NCBI GenBank assembly: GCA_017539645.1
Contig: JAFYCM010000018.1
Location: forward strand, 1 to 37,292
From: Bacteroidales bacterium
GTDB taxonomy: Bacteria; Bacteroidota; Bacteroidia; Bacteroidales; Marinilabiliaceae
Length of the DNA: 37,292 nt
Direction: 5' to 3'
A program made the position numbers and the translations under genes. Shown here one piece after another: positions 8,701-14,896 of this stretch (position 1 is the first letter of the stretch; every line of letters begins with the position of its first letter). The notes under the pieces were generated by a model. It was not told the DNA's origin. It worked only from the letters and a program-made list of their open reading frames with translations, and did no database searches.

Positions 8701-8792
8701 CTGGCTACGACCCCGAAGTGGCGAGCGGCACCGACACTGGCGCATACCCATCGGCAAGAAACTTCACTGTTGGGGTGAATCTGACACTGTAA
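5751..8792 (+). CDS. SusC/RagA-family TonB-dependent outer-membrane receptor
   Basis: The 1013-residue protein starts at the ATG at 5751 with a signal peptide (MERTKTLLFTLALVITVDISA). An N-terminal carboxypeptidase-regulatory-like domain follows (about 25-100; GATIYDANGQTGTTTDIDGNF), then the plug with the SusC signature DEVVVVGYGTQ and LYVVDGF, SIEVLKDVSATAIYGSRGANG, and a long beta-barrel ending RNFTVGVNLTL with a terminal hydrophobic residue. Such receptors import ligands with TonB energy, normally with a SusD lipoprotein lid encoded immediately downstream. Here the next gene (38 bp away) is instead a Met/His-rich lipoprotein, and the only SusD gene is 6.1 kb further on. The substrate is not visible in the sequence; the neighbours suggest a metal complex. 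Confidence 0.95.
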   Translation: MERTKTLLFTLALVITVDISATPIRGWVGDATTHEAIIGATIYDANGQTGTTTDIDGNFSLDVKLPAVLRISFLGYEVEQLNVTDDDFTYQVLLQEESRQVDEVVVVGYGTQKRTQLTGSVTTVHSEVFANSVSPTLDVALGGQVAGLNVTAASGQPGAASSIRIRGGNSVNASNEPLYVVDGFIYFRSADDNGTGLGAIESSLNPLATINPNDIQSIEVLKDVSATAIYGSRGANGVILITTKKGNVNKTTANYTYSIGIDKVSKLLDLMNAQEWAAFQKKYFFNKGGYTDEQIATLGEGTSWQDAMLRTAIHQSHEVSVSGGSEKSRFAFSGNYSDQDGIIINSGLKRYNFHINTEREVREGLRFGINATFGKTTQEGLTTSEEVVYNSSPFSAGITNSFVYGLLMPQVVNIYNEDGSYNYHNPFEYAYFAIGDKTSNAISDLENSVAENINNYLLSNVWATYNVRNFTLKASVGLNREKLTQNYFSPSYTSLGLSNTGMGGIGNRQTEVWQQEYTATWNPQFEGAHSIDALVGFTRQKSTTNYNSVMVTHFTNEELKQYNLADGSTIYPPLTGISDATLNSVIGRVNYTLLNRYNLTATFRADNSSRFAENYRWGYFPSLGISWNVNEESFFSNVNTINTLKIRASVGTVGNQEISDHAYTTTYATGQYDGSSSYSKNNSANDKLKWETTSSYNFGVDAELINQRVGVTIDIYYKKTKDLLLEVPMGFSSGVIAQLQNVGNVENKGIEFAVNGTILKSENLSWTASANLAHNVNEISDMGSAKNIIMGSSNQQILRKGEALGSFYGLRYAGIVSTNEDVSSLPKVNGETPKAGQLKFVDTNNDNKIDGNDRQILGSTQPKLTYGFSTTLLWNGFDVSVAFQGSYGNKVFNSLGRRLELTGDSYNLLSSVLDSWTESNQNARLPYASYDRPFSYIDSRYVEDASYLKLRNLTVGYRLKSEKLPVSVRIYATAQNLLTITNYTGYDPEVASGTDTGAYPSARNFTVGVNLTL

Positions 8793-8830
8793 CTCGTAAT
8801 TGAAAACTAACTCTATAAGTAATTATCACC

Positions 8831-9784
8831 ATGAAAAAACTATTTACAGCACTAATGATGAGCGCAGCTCTTTTGTCTGCTTGCAACGAGAATGATGACA
8901 TCATCGACGATGGTTTCACGAGCGAAATAACTATAGATGGCGACGTAGATTGCTGCTCGGCTGATGAGGCGCGCATCGTATATAATTTTCTCAAGAACGT
9001 AAAGGAAGTGCCTGAACTTGCCGACACTATCGATGGTACGTATCGCCTGCACGCCTACACCTCTACGGGCAAGCTGCAAACGGGCTTCAACTATATCTAT
9101 TTTGTGGTTACGAAACTCAAAAACGCCAACTACGTCAAGGATATTACTATCGAGAATTTTGTCCCACTCATGACCATGAATATGGGCGAAAAAACAATGA
9201 AACATTCCACTCCGATTGGTGGCAATGCGAGCGTTATAGATGGCGCGCCGGCTGCCTTGAAACGTGCGTGGGTGTCGTTCATGATGCCATCGGATGGCGA
9301 GGATAAATGGGCGTTCTCATACGACTTGAACATCCTTAGCAAGGGGGCTGAAACATACGAAAAGGAGATTACTGTTAACCCATTTGCCGATGGTCAGGTA
9401 TGGCTAAAGACCTTCAAAGCCAACGATAATGTGTACGTTCTTTCGCTTGTTGAGCCAAACAAATGGCAAACTGGCACTAACGAGATTAAGGCATACGTAT
9501 CGGTAAAATCATCGCCAATGACGAATCCGTATCAGCTTGCTAATGAGCAGTTTGTTATAGAGCAAGTGCCAACGATGCCCGATATGGGTAACCACTCGTC
9601 GCCCGACAACACTGCGCTAACGTTGCAAGGCGATGGCTCATACGTAGGCTCTATCAACTTGACTATGACGGGCTTGTGGCGCATCCACCTCACCATTCGC
9701 GATGCAGCAACCAACGAAATTGTTGCTGGTGGCGACGAGGAGAGCGATGGCTTCAGCTCACTCTTTTGGGACGTTACAATATAA
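8831..9784 (+). CDS. Met/His-rich lipoprotein, FixH/YtkA- or CopC-like
   Basis: A 317-residue lipoprotein with a type II signal peptide (MKKLFTALMMSAALLSAC, lipid on C18). After an acidic linker there is a DCC motif (40-42) and two beta-sandwich-like modules. The first has VPLMTMNMGEKTMKHSTP (111-128), the second MPDMGNHSSP (249-258) followed by GSYVGSINLTMTGLWRIHLTI. This Met/His-rich loop plus GxYxGxxxLxMxGxWxI pattern is typical of YtkA-like or CopC-type periplasmic proteins, several of which bind copper. It lies between a SusC-type receptor and an OprC-like receptor. Capturing copper at the cell surface is therefore a reasonable inference but is not proven; it may also act as the lid of the SusC protein. 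Confidence 0.75.
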   Translation: MKKLFTALMMSAALLSACNENDDIIDDGFTSEITIDGDVDCCSADEARIVYNFLKNVKEVPELADTIDGTYRLHAYTSTGKLQTGFNYIYFVVTKLKNANYVKDITIENFVPLMTMNMGEKTMKHSTPIGGNASVIDGAPAALKRAWVSFMMPSDGEDKWAFSYDLNILSKGAETYEKEITVNPFADGQVWLKTFKANDNVYVLSLVEPNKWQTGTNEIKAYVSVKSSPMTNPYQLANEQFVIEQVPTMPDMGNHSSPDNTALTLQGDGSYVGSINLTMTGLWRIHLTIRDAATNEIVAGGDEESDGFSSLFWDVTI

Positions 9785-9802
9785 ATACGTTTTGAAAAAA
9801 AG

Positions 9803-9922
9803 TATCACCGAATTAATACGAAGTGAACGAAGTATTTGCCTAAAATTCGTTGAATTAGTAGAAGTTTGGTAGTTACGAATGAAACGAATTAGGTTAGTAT
9901 AAATTAGTTCAATTCGGTGATA
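9803..9922. repeat. 120-bp nested inverted repeat before the second TonB receptor
   Basis: TATCACCGAATT (9803-9814) and AATTCGGTGATA (9911-9922) are perfect 12-bp inverted copies at the ends. Inside, AATTCGTT (9844-9851) pairs with AACGAATT (9883-9890). The core also has a direct repeat (ACGAAGT at 9818-9824 and 9828-9834). The element fills the 154-bp gap between the lipoprotein gene and the receptor gene. It could be a small non-autonomous mobile element or a structured leader. Confidence 0.7.
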
Positions 9923-9938
9923 ATCAATATATAGTGAG

Positions 9939-11912
9939 ATGCTAACCCCGATTTTTCTATCCATAATAGGTTGTTTGTCTGTTGAATCTGATACCATCTT
10001 GTTGAGCCGAAACCTCGATGAGGTGGTTATCAGTTCTATCGGTACAGGCAAGAAACGTAGCGCTAAAGGGCAGGTGGCGAGCATCGACGAGCATTTGCGT
10101 GAACTGTCGCACGTGGAGCTTATCAGGCGAGGTAGTTATGCGTGGGAGCCCGTTGTGAATAATATGCAGACCGAACGTCTGTCGGTAACCATCGATGGCA
10201 TGAAGATTTTCTACGCCTGCACCGATAAGATGGACCCTGTGACATCGTATGTAGAGAGCGGCAACTTGCAGTCTATCAACCTCAATTCGGGTTTGGCTGG
10301 CAATCCGCAATCGACGGGCAACATTGGTGGCAGTCTCGACTTGCGCTTGCGTCGTGCTGGATTTGCTGGACATCCGTGGCGAACGAACATCTCTGTTGGT
10401 CACGAGTTCAACGGTCATCTGCAAGTCTATGGCGCCGACGCTTCGGTATCGACAACCAAGGCGTACACCAACTTCGGCGCATTCGTTCGCCATGCCGAAA
10501 ATTATAAAATTGGCGGTGGCGACGAACTTGAATTCTCTCAATTCCAGAAGGTTAACGCCTTTAGTAATTTTGGTTTTAGATTGTCTGAAAATCAGGTTAT
10601 TGAGGGTACTGTTATTTACGATTGTGCTACCGATGTAGGCTATCCGGCATTGGCTATGGACGTGGCAAAGGCGGAAGCTATCATCGCATCGCTTAGCTAT
10701 CGGCATACGTATGTAGATAAATTTATAAACGCATGGGAGACAAAGGTTTACGCTAATCGTCTTATTCATAATATGGACGATACTAAGCGCCCCGAAGTGC
10801 TCATACATATGGATATGCCTGGAAGCAGCAAAACGGTGGGTTTGTATAGCTTGCTGAGCGCCACAACCGAACGCCATACGTTGCGTTTCAACTACGATGT
10901 TTACTATAATCGTCTCTTTGCCGACATGACCATGTACCCCGACGAAGCCGCGCCAATGTATATGGTTACGTGGCCCGACGTTGGTTCGCTTTGCAGCGGC
11001 GTTGCTTTCGATGACGATATTCAGTTGCTGCACAATTTGTCGGTTGGCATTTCGGGCAAGGTGGCTGCGCAACATCAGAGGCTCAACAACGACGAGGGCT
11101 ACAACGCGCAAAAGGTATTCTTTCCGCACATGCAGAATAATTACAGTCAGCTAACAGGTCGTGTGGCGGCACATCTGGCGTGGTTTGCGAGCGATTGGCA
11201 AATCAACTTAGGAGGCGGGTGGGGTAGTCGTGCGCCCTCGGTTACTGAGGCTTACGGATATTATCTAAACAACACTTTCGACCGTTTCGACTACATTGGC
11301 AATCCGCATCTGCACAACGAATCGGCTATCGAAGCCAATGCGTCGGGTGCCTTCCACCATGGTGCGCTAACTCTCAATGCCGATGCTAATGCCTTCTTTT
11401 TCAGTAATTATATAATCGGTCGCGAAGAAACGCGCCTCAGTGCAATGACCATTGGCGCTGCTGGCGTTAAGGTCTATCGCAATCTTGCCAATGCTCGTAT
11501 TGTAAATACCTCATTAACTGCTCAATACGACATCATGCAAAGCCTTTCATTGCGCGCGAAACTTAGCTATGGCCTTGGTCGCGACGACGACGGCGATCCT
11601 CTGCCACTCATTGCGCCAATGGAGTACAGCACCACGTTGGCATACGTACGCAGCCACTTCAAAGCGCAACTGACGGCACTCGGAGCAGCTAAACAGGTGA
11701 ACTACGCGCCTAAGTATGCCGAAAGTCAAACGCCTGCGTATCATATTATTAACCTCAATACTGAATATACCAAAGCCTTAGGCAAGCATTCCATCACACT
11801 CATCGTTGGTATAGAAAATCTCCTCGACCGCAACTACTCAACCTATTCCGATTGGAATAACATACCCCAAAAAGGTCGCAACCTCTACGCCAATGTGAAT
11901 TGGACGTGGTGA
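9939..11912 (+). CDS. TonB-dependent receptor, OprC-like (probable copper receptor)
   Basis: A 657-residue outer-membrane receptor with a short signal peptide (MLTPIFLSIIGCLSVES), a TonB-box-like LDEVVISS, a plug domain and a beta-barrel ending LLDRNYSTYSDWNNIPQKGRN...NWTW, the usual C-terminal aromatic residue. In the plug, FYACTDKMDPVTSY has C94 and M98 in the CxxxM arrangement of Pseudomonas OprC-type copper receptors, whose corresponding segment also reads C-x3-M-DP-T-Y. A HMDM motif near residue 290 could supply the second half of a site. There is no carboxypeptidase-like domain, so it is not SusC type. It is probably transcribed with the two upstream genes unless the 120-bp inverted repeat blocks this. 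Copper as substrate is inference from motifs. Confidence 0.8.
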   Translation: MLTPIFLSIIGCLSVESDTILLSRNLDEVVISSIGTGKKRSAKGQVASIDEHLRELSHVELIRRGSYAWEPVVNNMQTERLSVTIDGMKIFYACTDKMDPVTSYVESGNLQSINLNSGLAGNPQSTGNIGGSLDLRLRRAGFAGHPWRTNISVGHEFNGHLQVYGADASVSTTKAYTNFGAFVRHAENYKIGGGDELEFSQFQKVNAFSNFGFRLSENQVIEGTVIYDCATDVGYPALAMDVAKAEAIIASLSYRHTYVDKFINAWETKVYANRLIHNMDDTKRPEVLIHMDMPGSSKTVGLYSLLSATTERHTLRFNYDVYYNRLFADMTMYPDEAAPMYMVTWPDVGSLCSGVAFDDDIQLLHNLSVGISGKVAAQHQRLNNDEGYNAQKVFFPHMQNNYSQLTGRVAAHLAWFASDWQINLGGGWGSRAPSVTEAYGYYLNNTFDRFDYIGNPHLHNESAIEANASGAFHHGALTLNADANAFFFSNYIIGREETRLSAMTIGAAGVKVYRNLANARIVNTSLTAQYDIMQSLSLRAKLSYGLGRDDDGDPLPLIAPMEYSTTLAYVRSHFKAQLTALGAAKQVNYAPKYAESQTPAYHIINLNTEYTKALGKHSITLIVGIENLLDRNYSTYSDWNNIPQKGRNLYANVNWTW

Positions 11913-11924
11913 GATGCGTAATAG

Positions 11925-12029
11925 TAGAGACGTAGCTCGCTACGTCTCTAAATTTTCGTTCGATTATTAGCATGGGTTCATACCCATGCCTGTGCCATAG
12001 CGCTCCTACGGAGCTATATTGGATGCTGC
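11925..12029. repeat. Cluster of intergenic palindromes
   Basis: Three hairpins follow each other: TAGAGACGTAGC/GCTACGTCTCTA (11925-11950, perfect 12-bp arms, 2-nt loop), GCATGGGT/ACCCATGC (about 11970-11989) and TAGCGCTCC/GGAGCTA (about 11998-12017, small bulge). The set looks like a repetitive palindromic intergenic element. The first hairpin could also terminate transcription of the receptor gene. The rest of the 353-bp gap (to about 12205) has no convincing gene. Confidence 0.65.
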
Positions 12030-12205
12030 CTTTTCCACGAGCCTGACGTATTTCGCCAGCATACCCCGATTCACGAAATACGGTTCTTTTCAACAATTGA
12101 TGAGGTTTGAGTATTGTTTGTATTTTGTGTGGATTGTACGGGTTTATAGCTCGTACACGAACAAAATAACAATACAACTATTATGTAATAAAACTTCATA
12201 AAATG

Positions 12206-12243
12206 AAACAAGCCAATTCAGTTTTACCTGAACTGGCTTGTTT
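12206..12243 (-). terminator. Terminator of the minus-strand accessory genes
   Basis: A 16-bp stem (12206-12221 with 12228-12243, one G-T pair) with a 6-nt loop lies 22 bp beyond the stop of the minus-strand lipoprotein gene. T-rich sequence follows on the minus strand. Confidence 0.82.
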
Positions 12244-12265
12244 GATAACTATTAATTAGAAAAAC

Positions 12266-12919
12266 TTAATTCTCTCCACGTTCTTTCAATTCTCTGTACT
12301 CTTTACCAGTACAAGGAATGAAGGTGAATGCATTTTCATACATTTCGTAAATTCCATCCCAATCTTCGTTTTCTTTGAGTTCCAGCATCTTTTTATAAAT
12401 ATCATATCGTTGCTGATTTGGGACATAACCGAGAGTATCTTTGTCGAAGGTGATATCTCCTATTGAATCTATTACAGGTACATATCGAACGAGGACAAAA
12501 TCCTTCCAACCAGAACTTGGATTCAGCCAAGGATCTTCATCGAAATGTCTAATACAGGCATCTAGAAATGATACTCTATTATTCACTGTATCAATACGAT
12601 GGTTTTCAAAAGAGAAGTATTCTGACGTTGTGGTGAGATGAAGTCCTGCACCAAGATCTTTTAGTGCTACTGCTTGCAGCCAAAGACTGTCAAGACAAAG
12701 AATTTCATGAACAGTAAGAGGAGCATCGATACCATAACGAAGATTCTTGAGATTTCTGTCTACACCGTGGATGTAAACAGTAGCTTCTTCATCAGGTTCG
12801 TGATGAATAATTGATGGTCCTGGGACCGGATTAATAATTTCGTCCTCTTTTTCATCACAAGAAACGAACATTGCGGCTGCCAACCCGCAGATTATAAGGC
12901 TAAAAATAAACTTTTTCAT
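12266..12919 (-). CDS. Hypothetical lipoprotein (217 aa)
   Basis: It starts MKKFIFSLIICGLAAAMFVSC, a clear lipoprotein signal with the lipid on C21, followed by an acidic Pro-rich linker (DEKEDEIINPVPGP). The mature part has no recognised domain; it includes GWKDFVLVRYVPVID and ends in a charged helical stretch (IYKKMLELKENEDW). It is the last gene of a minus-strand cluster, 12 bp after the fibre-like remnant, and ends at a strong hairpin terminator. Membrane attachment is well supported. A role is not visible. Confidence 0.8.
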   Translation of the reverse strand: MKKFIFSLIICGLAAAMFVSCDEKEDEIINPVPGPSIIHHEPDEEATVYIHGVDRNLKNLRYGIDAPLTVHEILCLDSLWLQAVALKDLGAGLHLTTTSEYFSFENHRIDTVNNRVSFLDACIRHFDEDPWLNPSSGWKDFVLVRYVPVIDSIGDITFDKDTLGYVPNQQRYDIYKKMLELKENEDWDGIYEMYENAFTFIPCTGKEYRELKERGEN

Positions 12920-12931
12920 ATTGATTAATTA

Positions 12932-13408
12932 TTAAGGTTTGTATATAAAAATATCTATATAGTCACCGGATGCGTTGAAATCTACTAATCCACCGGTTGT
13001 AATACCGTATAGATAGATAAAGCAATCGGTTCCATTGAATCGAGTTACACAGAATCGTGGTGTATAACCGGTGGAAGATGAGCCTGCTACACAATATTGT
13101 GTATGTACCATAGTGCCTGCGGCTGAGGATATATTTGATAATTTATATCTTCCTTGAGCCTCACGAGTAAAACTAATTGTACCTTGAGACACGGAACTCC
13201 ACATTGTCTATGGCGTATATTTATATCCGCTTGTATTTTCACAAAAGAGTCTAATAATCAATTTCAAAGGATTATTGAAACTACTACTAATACCCGTTAA
13301 TGCATTATCAACGTAAGTTTTGACTGCACCTGCGGTAGGAATGCTTGTAGTGTTGGAAATGGAGGTGACAATAGATCTGGTGCTACCAGAGATAGATTCA
13401 AAGAGCAT
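12932..13408 (-). pseudogene. Tail-fibre-like remnant interrupted by an in-frame TAG
   Basis: Two short readings lie in the same minus-strand frame, separated only by TAG (13208-13210) and one codon. The upstream part (13408-13208, 66 aa) has SIPTAGAVKTYVDNAL, a phrase typical of phage tail-fibre or collar proteins. The downstream part (13204-12932, 90 aa; MWSSVSQGTISFTREAQG) reads like a fibre or receptor-binding tip and ends in TAA. Together they would make about 158 residues. No long N-terminal fibre region is present: an in-frame TGA lies about 40 nt upstream of the first ATG. It is most simply a decayed prophage fragment. Two separate small genes or amber suppression cannot be excluded. 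Confidence 0.55.
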
Positions 13409-13490
13409 GGATACACTATGGTAAACTATGTGTGCAATGAAATGTAATGAGAATGTGTTTCATAATGTAAAAAGGAATGTGTTATATACA

Positions 13491-13982
13491 CTATTGTAAT
13501 GTTATTGGGAAGTCGCTTTTTCTTCCTTTCTTATAATCATCATTCCATTTCATCTTTAGGTTAATTTTGGTTATAACACTTGACGCGTGTAGCAAAAATT
13601 CCGATTTATTTTGAGGGTATAGAGTACCGATATACCACTCTTTTTGGGGAGCATTCGTTGATACGGAGGATTTATCGACATCAGTAAAATCATAATTTTT
13701 ATAGTCTAAATCATTTATTGTTTGTTGAAATCCAACATCATCAATGTCAATTATGAACTTTAGTTCAGTGGCAATGGCGTTCCCAATGTTTTGTATTGTA
13801 ACAATTTTTACGTCTTTTTGAGTGCTTTTGCATTCTACTAATACTATTCTTGCTGAATTATCGTGCTTGTTAACTCTATCCCATTGTTTGTAACCACACC
13901 AAGCAGCAATTGCGGTTCCTAAAGAGCCAATAGTTGTCCCCCAAGAGCCAATAGTGTCCCAAATACTAATACATATATTCAT
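13491..13982 (-). CDS. Small membrane-anchored hypothetical protein (163 aa)
   Basis: It starts MNICISIWDTIGSWGTTIGS, continuing into a weakly hydrophobic, Gly/Ala-rich N-terminal helix (about 8-30) that may insert in the membrane. A soluble domain follows with VKIVTIQNIGNAIATELKF, a beta-strand pattern seen in many small accessory-region proteins of Bacteroidales. It ends in TAG, with a TAA two codons later. It lies between the XRE regulator and the fibre remnant on the same strand. No function is recognised. Confidence 0.7.
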   Translation of the reverse strand: MNICISIWDTIGSWGTTIGSLGTAIAAWCGYKQWDRVNKHDNSARIVLVECKSTQKDVKIVTIQNIGNAIATELKFIIDIDDVGFQQTINDLDYKNYDFTDVDKSSVSTNAPQKEWYIGTLYPQNKSEFLLHASSVITKINLKMKWNDDYKKGRKSDFPITLQ

Positions 13983-14080
13983 AACGGTATATTTATAATC
14001 CTCGCAAATTTATCCTCCTCTCACACTCGCACTTCCAAATCTCTGTACTATAAACCGTACACTTTTGTACGATAATTAGT

Positions 14081-14311
14081 TCATTTGCAAGACGATGCGC
14101 AATCGTCGTTCTGCATGTCGGTGGAGAGAAGAATGAAGAAATCTTTGCCGAGGAGTAGCCCAATGCGCTTGAGCAAGTATGTGTCGATGCTGTTTTTTCG
14201 GAATACGTCGTATAGTGTGGCGCGGCGCATGTCAAGCTGTTGGGCAAGCCAAGTTACTGTGCGTCCTTGCTGGCGTAGCTCGGTGCGAATCTCTTTACCT
14301 ATATCTACCAT
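14081..14311 (-). CDS. XRE-type helix-turn-helix regulator (76 aa)
   Basis: The start is placed at the ATG at 14311 (MVDIGKEIRTELRQQGRTV), because the upstream in-frame extension is Cys-rich and unlike the family. The helix-turn-helix covers about residues 18-50 (VTWLAQQLDMRRATLYDVFRK), followed by IDTYLLKRIGLLLGKDFF, as in many short Bacteroidales XRE proteins. It is the first gene of the minus-strand accessory group and may control it or the SusD gene that starts divergently 586 bp away. The DNA upstream is rich in inverted repeats, which could include its operator. Confidence 0.8.
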   Translation of the reverse strand: MVDIGKEIRTELRQQGRTVTWLAQQLDMRRATLYDVFRKNSIDTYLLKRIGLLLGKDFFILLSTDMQNDDCASSCK

Positions 14312-14373
14312 AATTTCTATGTCTGTTTCGCAACAGCCATCGCAAATGCCTATTTGTCTGCTGTATATAAAGA

Positions 14374-14570
14374 AAGGTGTGAACCATCTCACTCGCATTC
14401 ACGGGAAGCCTGGAAGAAACCCGCCCCAACTCGGATTTGATTCACACCTTGCGGTATGAACATCAATCGAGTTGGAAACAGAGTTGGCTGTCCCATCATT
14501 GCGGCAGCATACGGCTTACTCAAAAAGGCTTCGAGAAAACAGTTTCCAGGCTTTTTTCTTGAATGCGAGT
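14374..14570. repeat. Hairpin-rich non-coding stretch with alternative pairings
   Basis: Perfect inverted pairs: AAGGTGTGAA 14374-14383 with 14441-14450; ACTCGCATTCA 14391-14401 with 14560-14570; AAGCCTGGAA 14406-14415 with 14544-14553; CCAACTCG 14426-14433 with 14468-14475. A second GAGTTGG occurs at 14481-14487 and CGGG/CCCG at 14402-14405/14420-14423. The second, third and fourth pairs nest into one long structure, while the first crosses them, so two folds compete. The 585-bp gap between the XRE gene and the SusD gene otherwise holds only the SusD promoter. I see no convincing gene at 14571-14820. Confidence 0.7.
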
Positions 14571-14823
14571 AATAGCTTGATGTTGCTTATGTCTTTATGT
14601 ATAAATGTCTTCGAATGTTTGCTATCGGCAAAAACGTTTTTATCGCAGCACCTTAATTGGCACTGCAAAGGCAAATTTAGTAATAATCATACGTTCATAA
14701 TGTAGATAACCTTTTACTGATAATGAAAACAACCTTTCAGTATCAATGAAAACTAATACCTCCATCTCTTCAAATCCTTGCGCATCACATAAGTTAGGTA
14801 TACGATATGCCCATTCAAGGTGA

Positions 14824-14854
14824 TTGTTGAGCCTATAGCTCGGCCATAATTTTG
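14824..14854 (+). promoter_or_regulatory. Promoter of the SusD gene
   Basis: TTG at 14824-14826 and TAATTTTG at 14847-14854 are 20 bp apart and match the Bacteroidetes -33 and -7 elements. The leader to the ATG at 14897 is about 35 nt. It indicates that the SusD gene is transcribed on its own. Confidence 0.65.
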
Positions 14855-14896
14855 TAATCGTAAACAAGAAAATACTAACAACAAATAGACTACTTT

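Noticed and set aside
9957-11129. 390-residue minus-strand open frame opposite the OprC-like receptor
   Set aside because: No motif or signal is present, and the plus-strand receptor is well supported throughout.
11800-12177. Minus-strand open frame across the palindrome cluster
   Set aside because: It spans the end of the receptor gene and the hairpins; the sequence follows the repeats rather than any protein family.
12019-12201. 60-residue plus-strand open frame after the palindromes
   Set aside because: Its composition resembles translated repeat DNA; no start context or homology is recognisable.
14085-14459. Plus-strand open frame opposite the XRE gene
   Set aside because: The minus-strand frame has a clear helix-turn-helix, and the plus reading ends inside the hairpin region.
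14640-14867. 75-residue minus-strand open frame upstream of the SusD gene
   Set aside because: It overlaps the SusD promoter and has no recognisable domain; a degraded gene cannot be excluded but is not supported.
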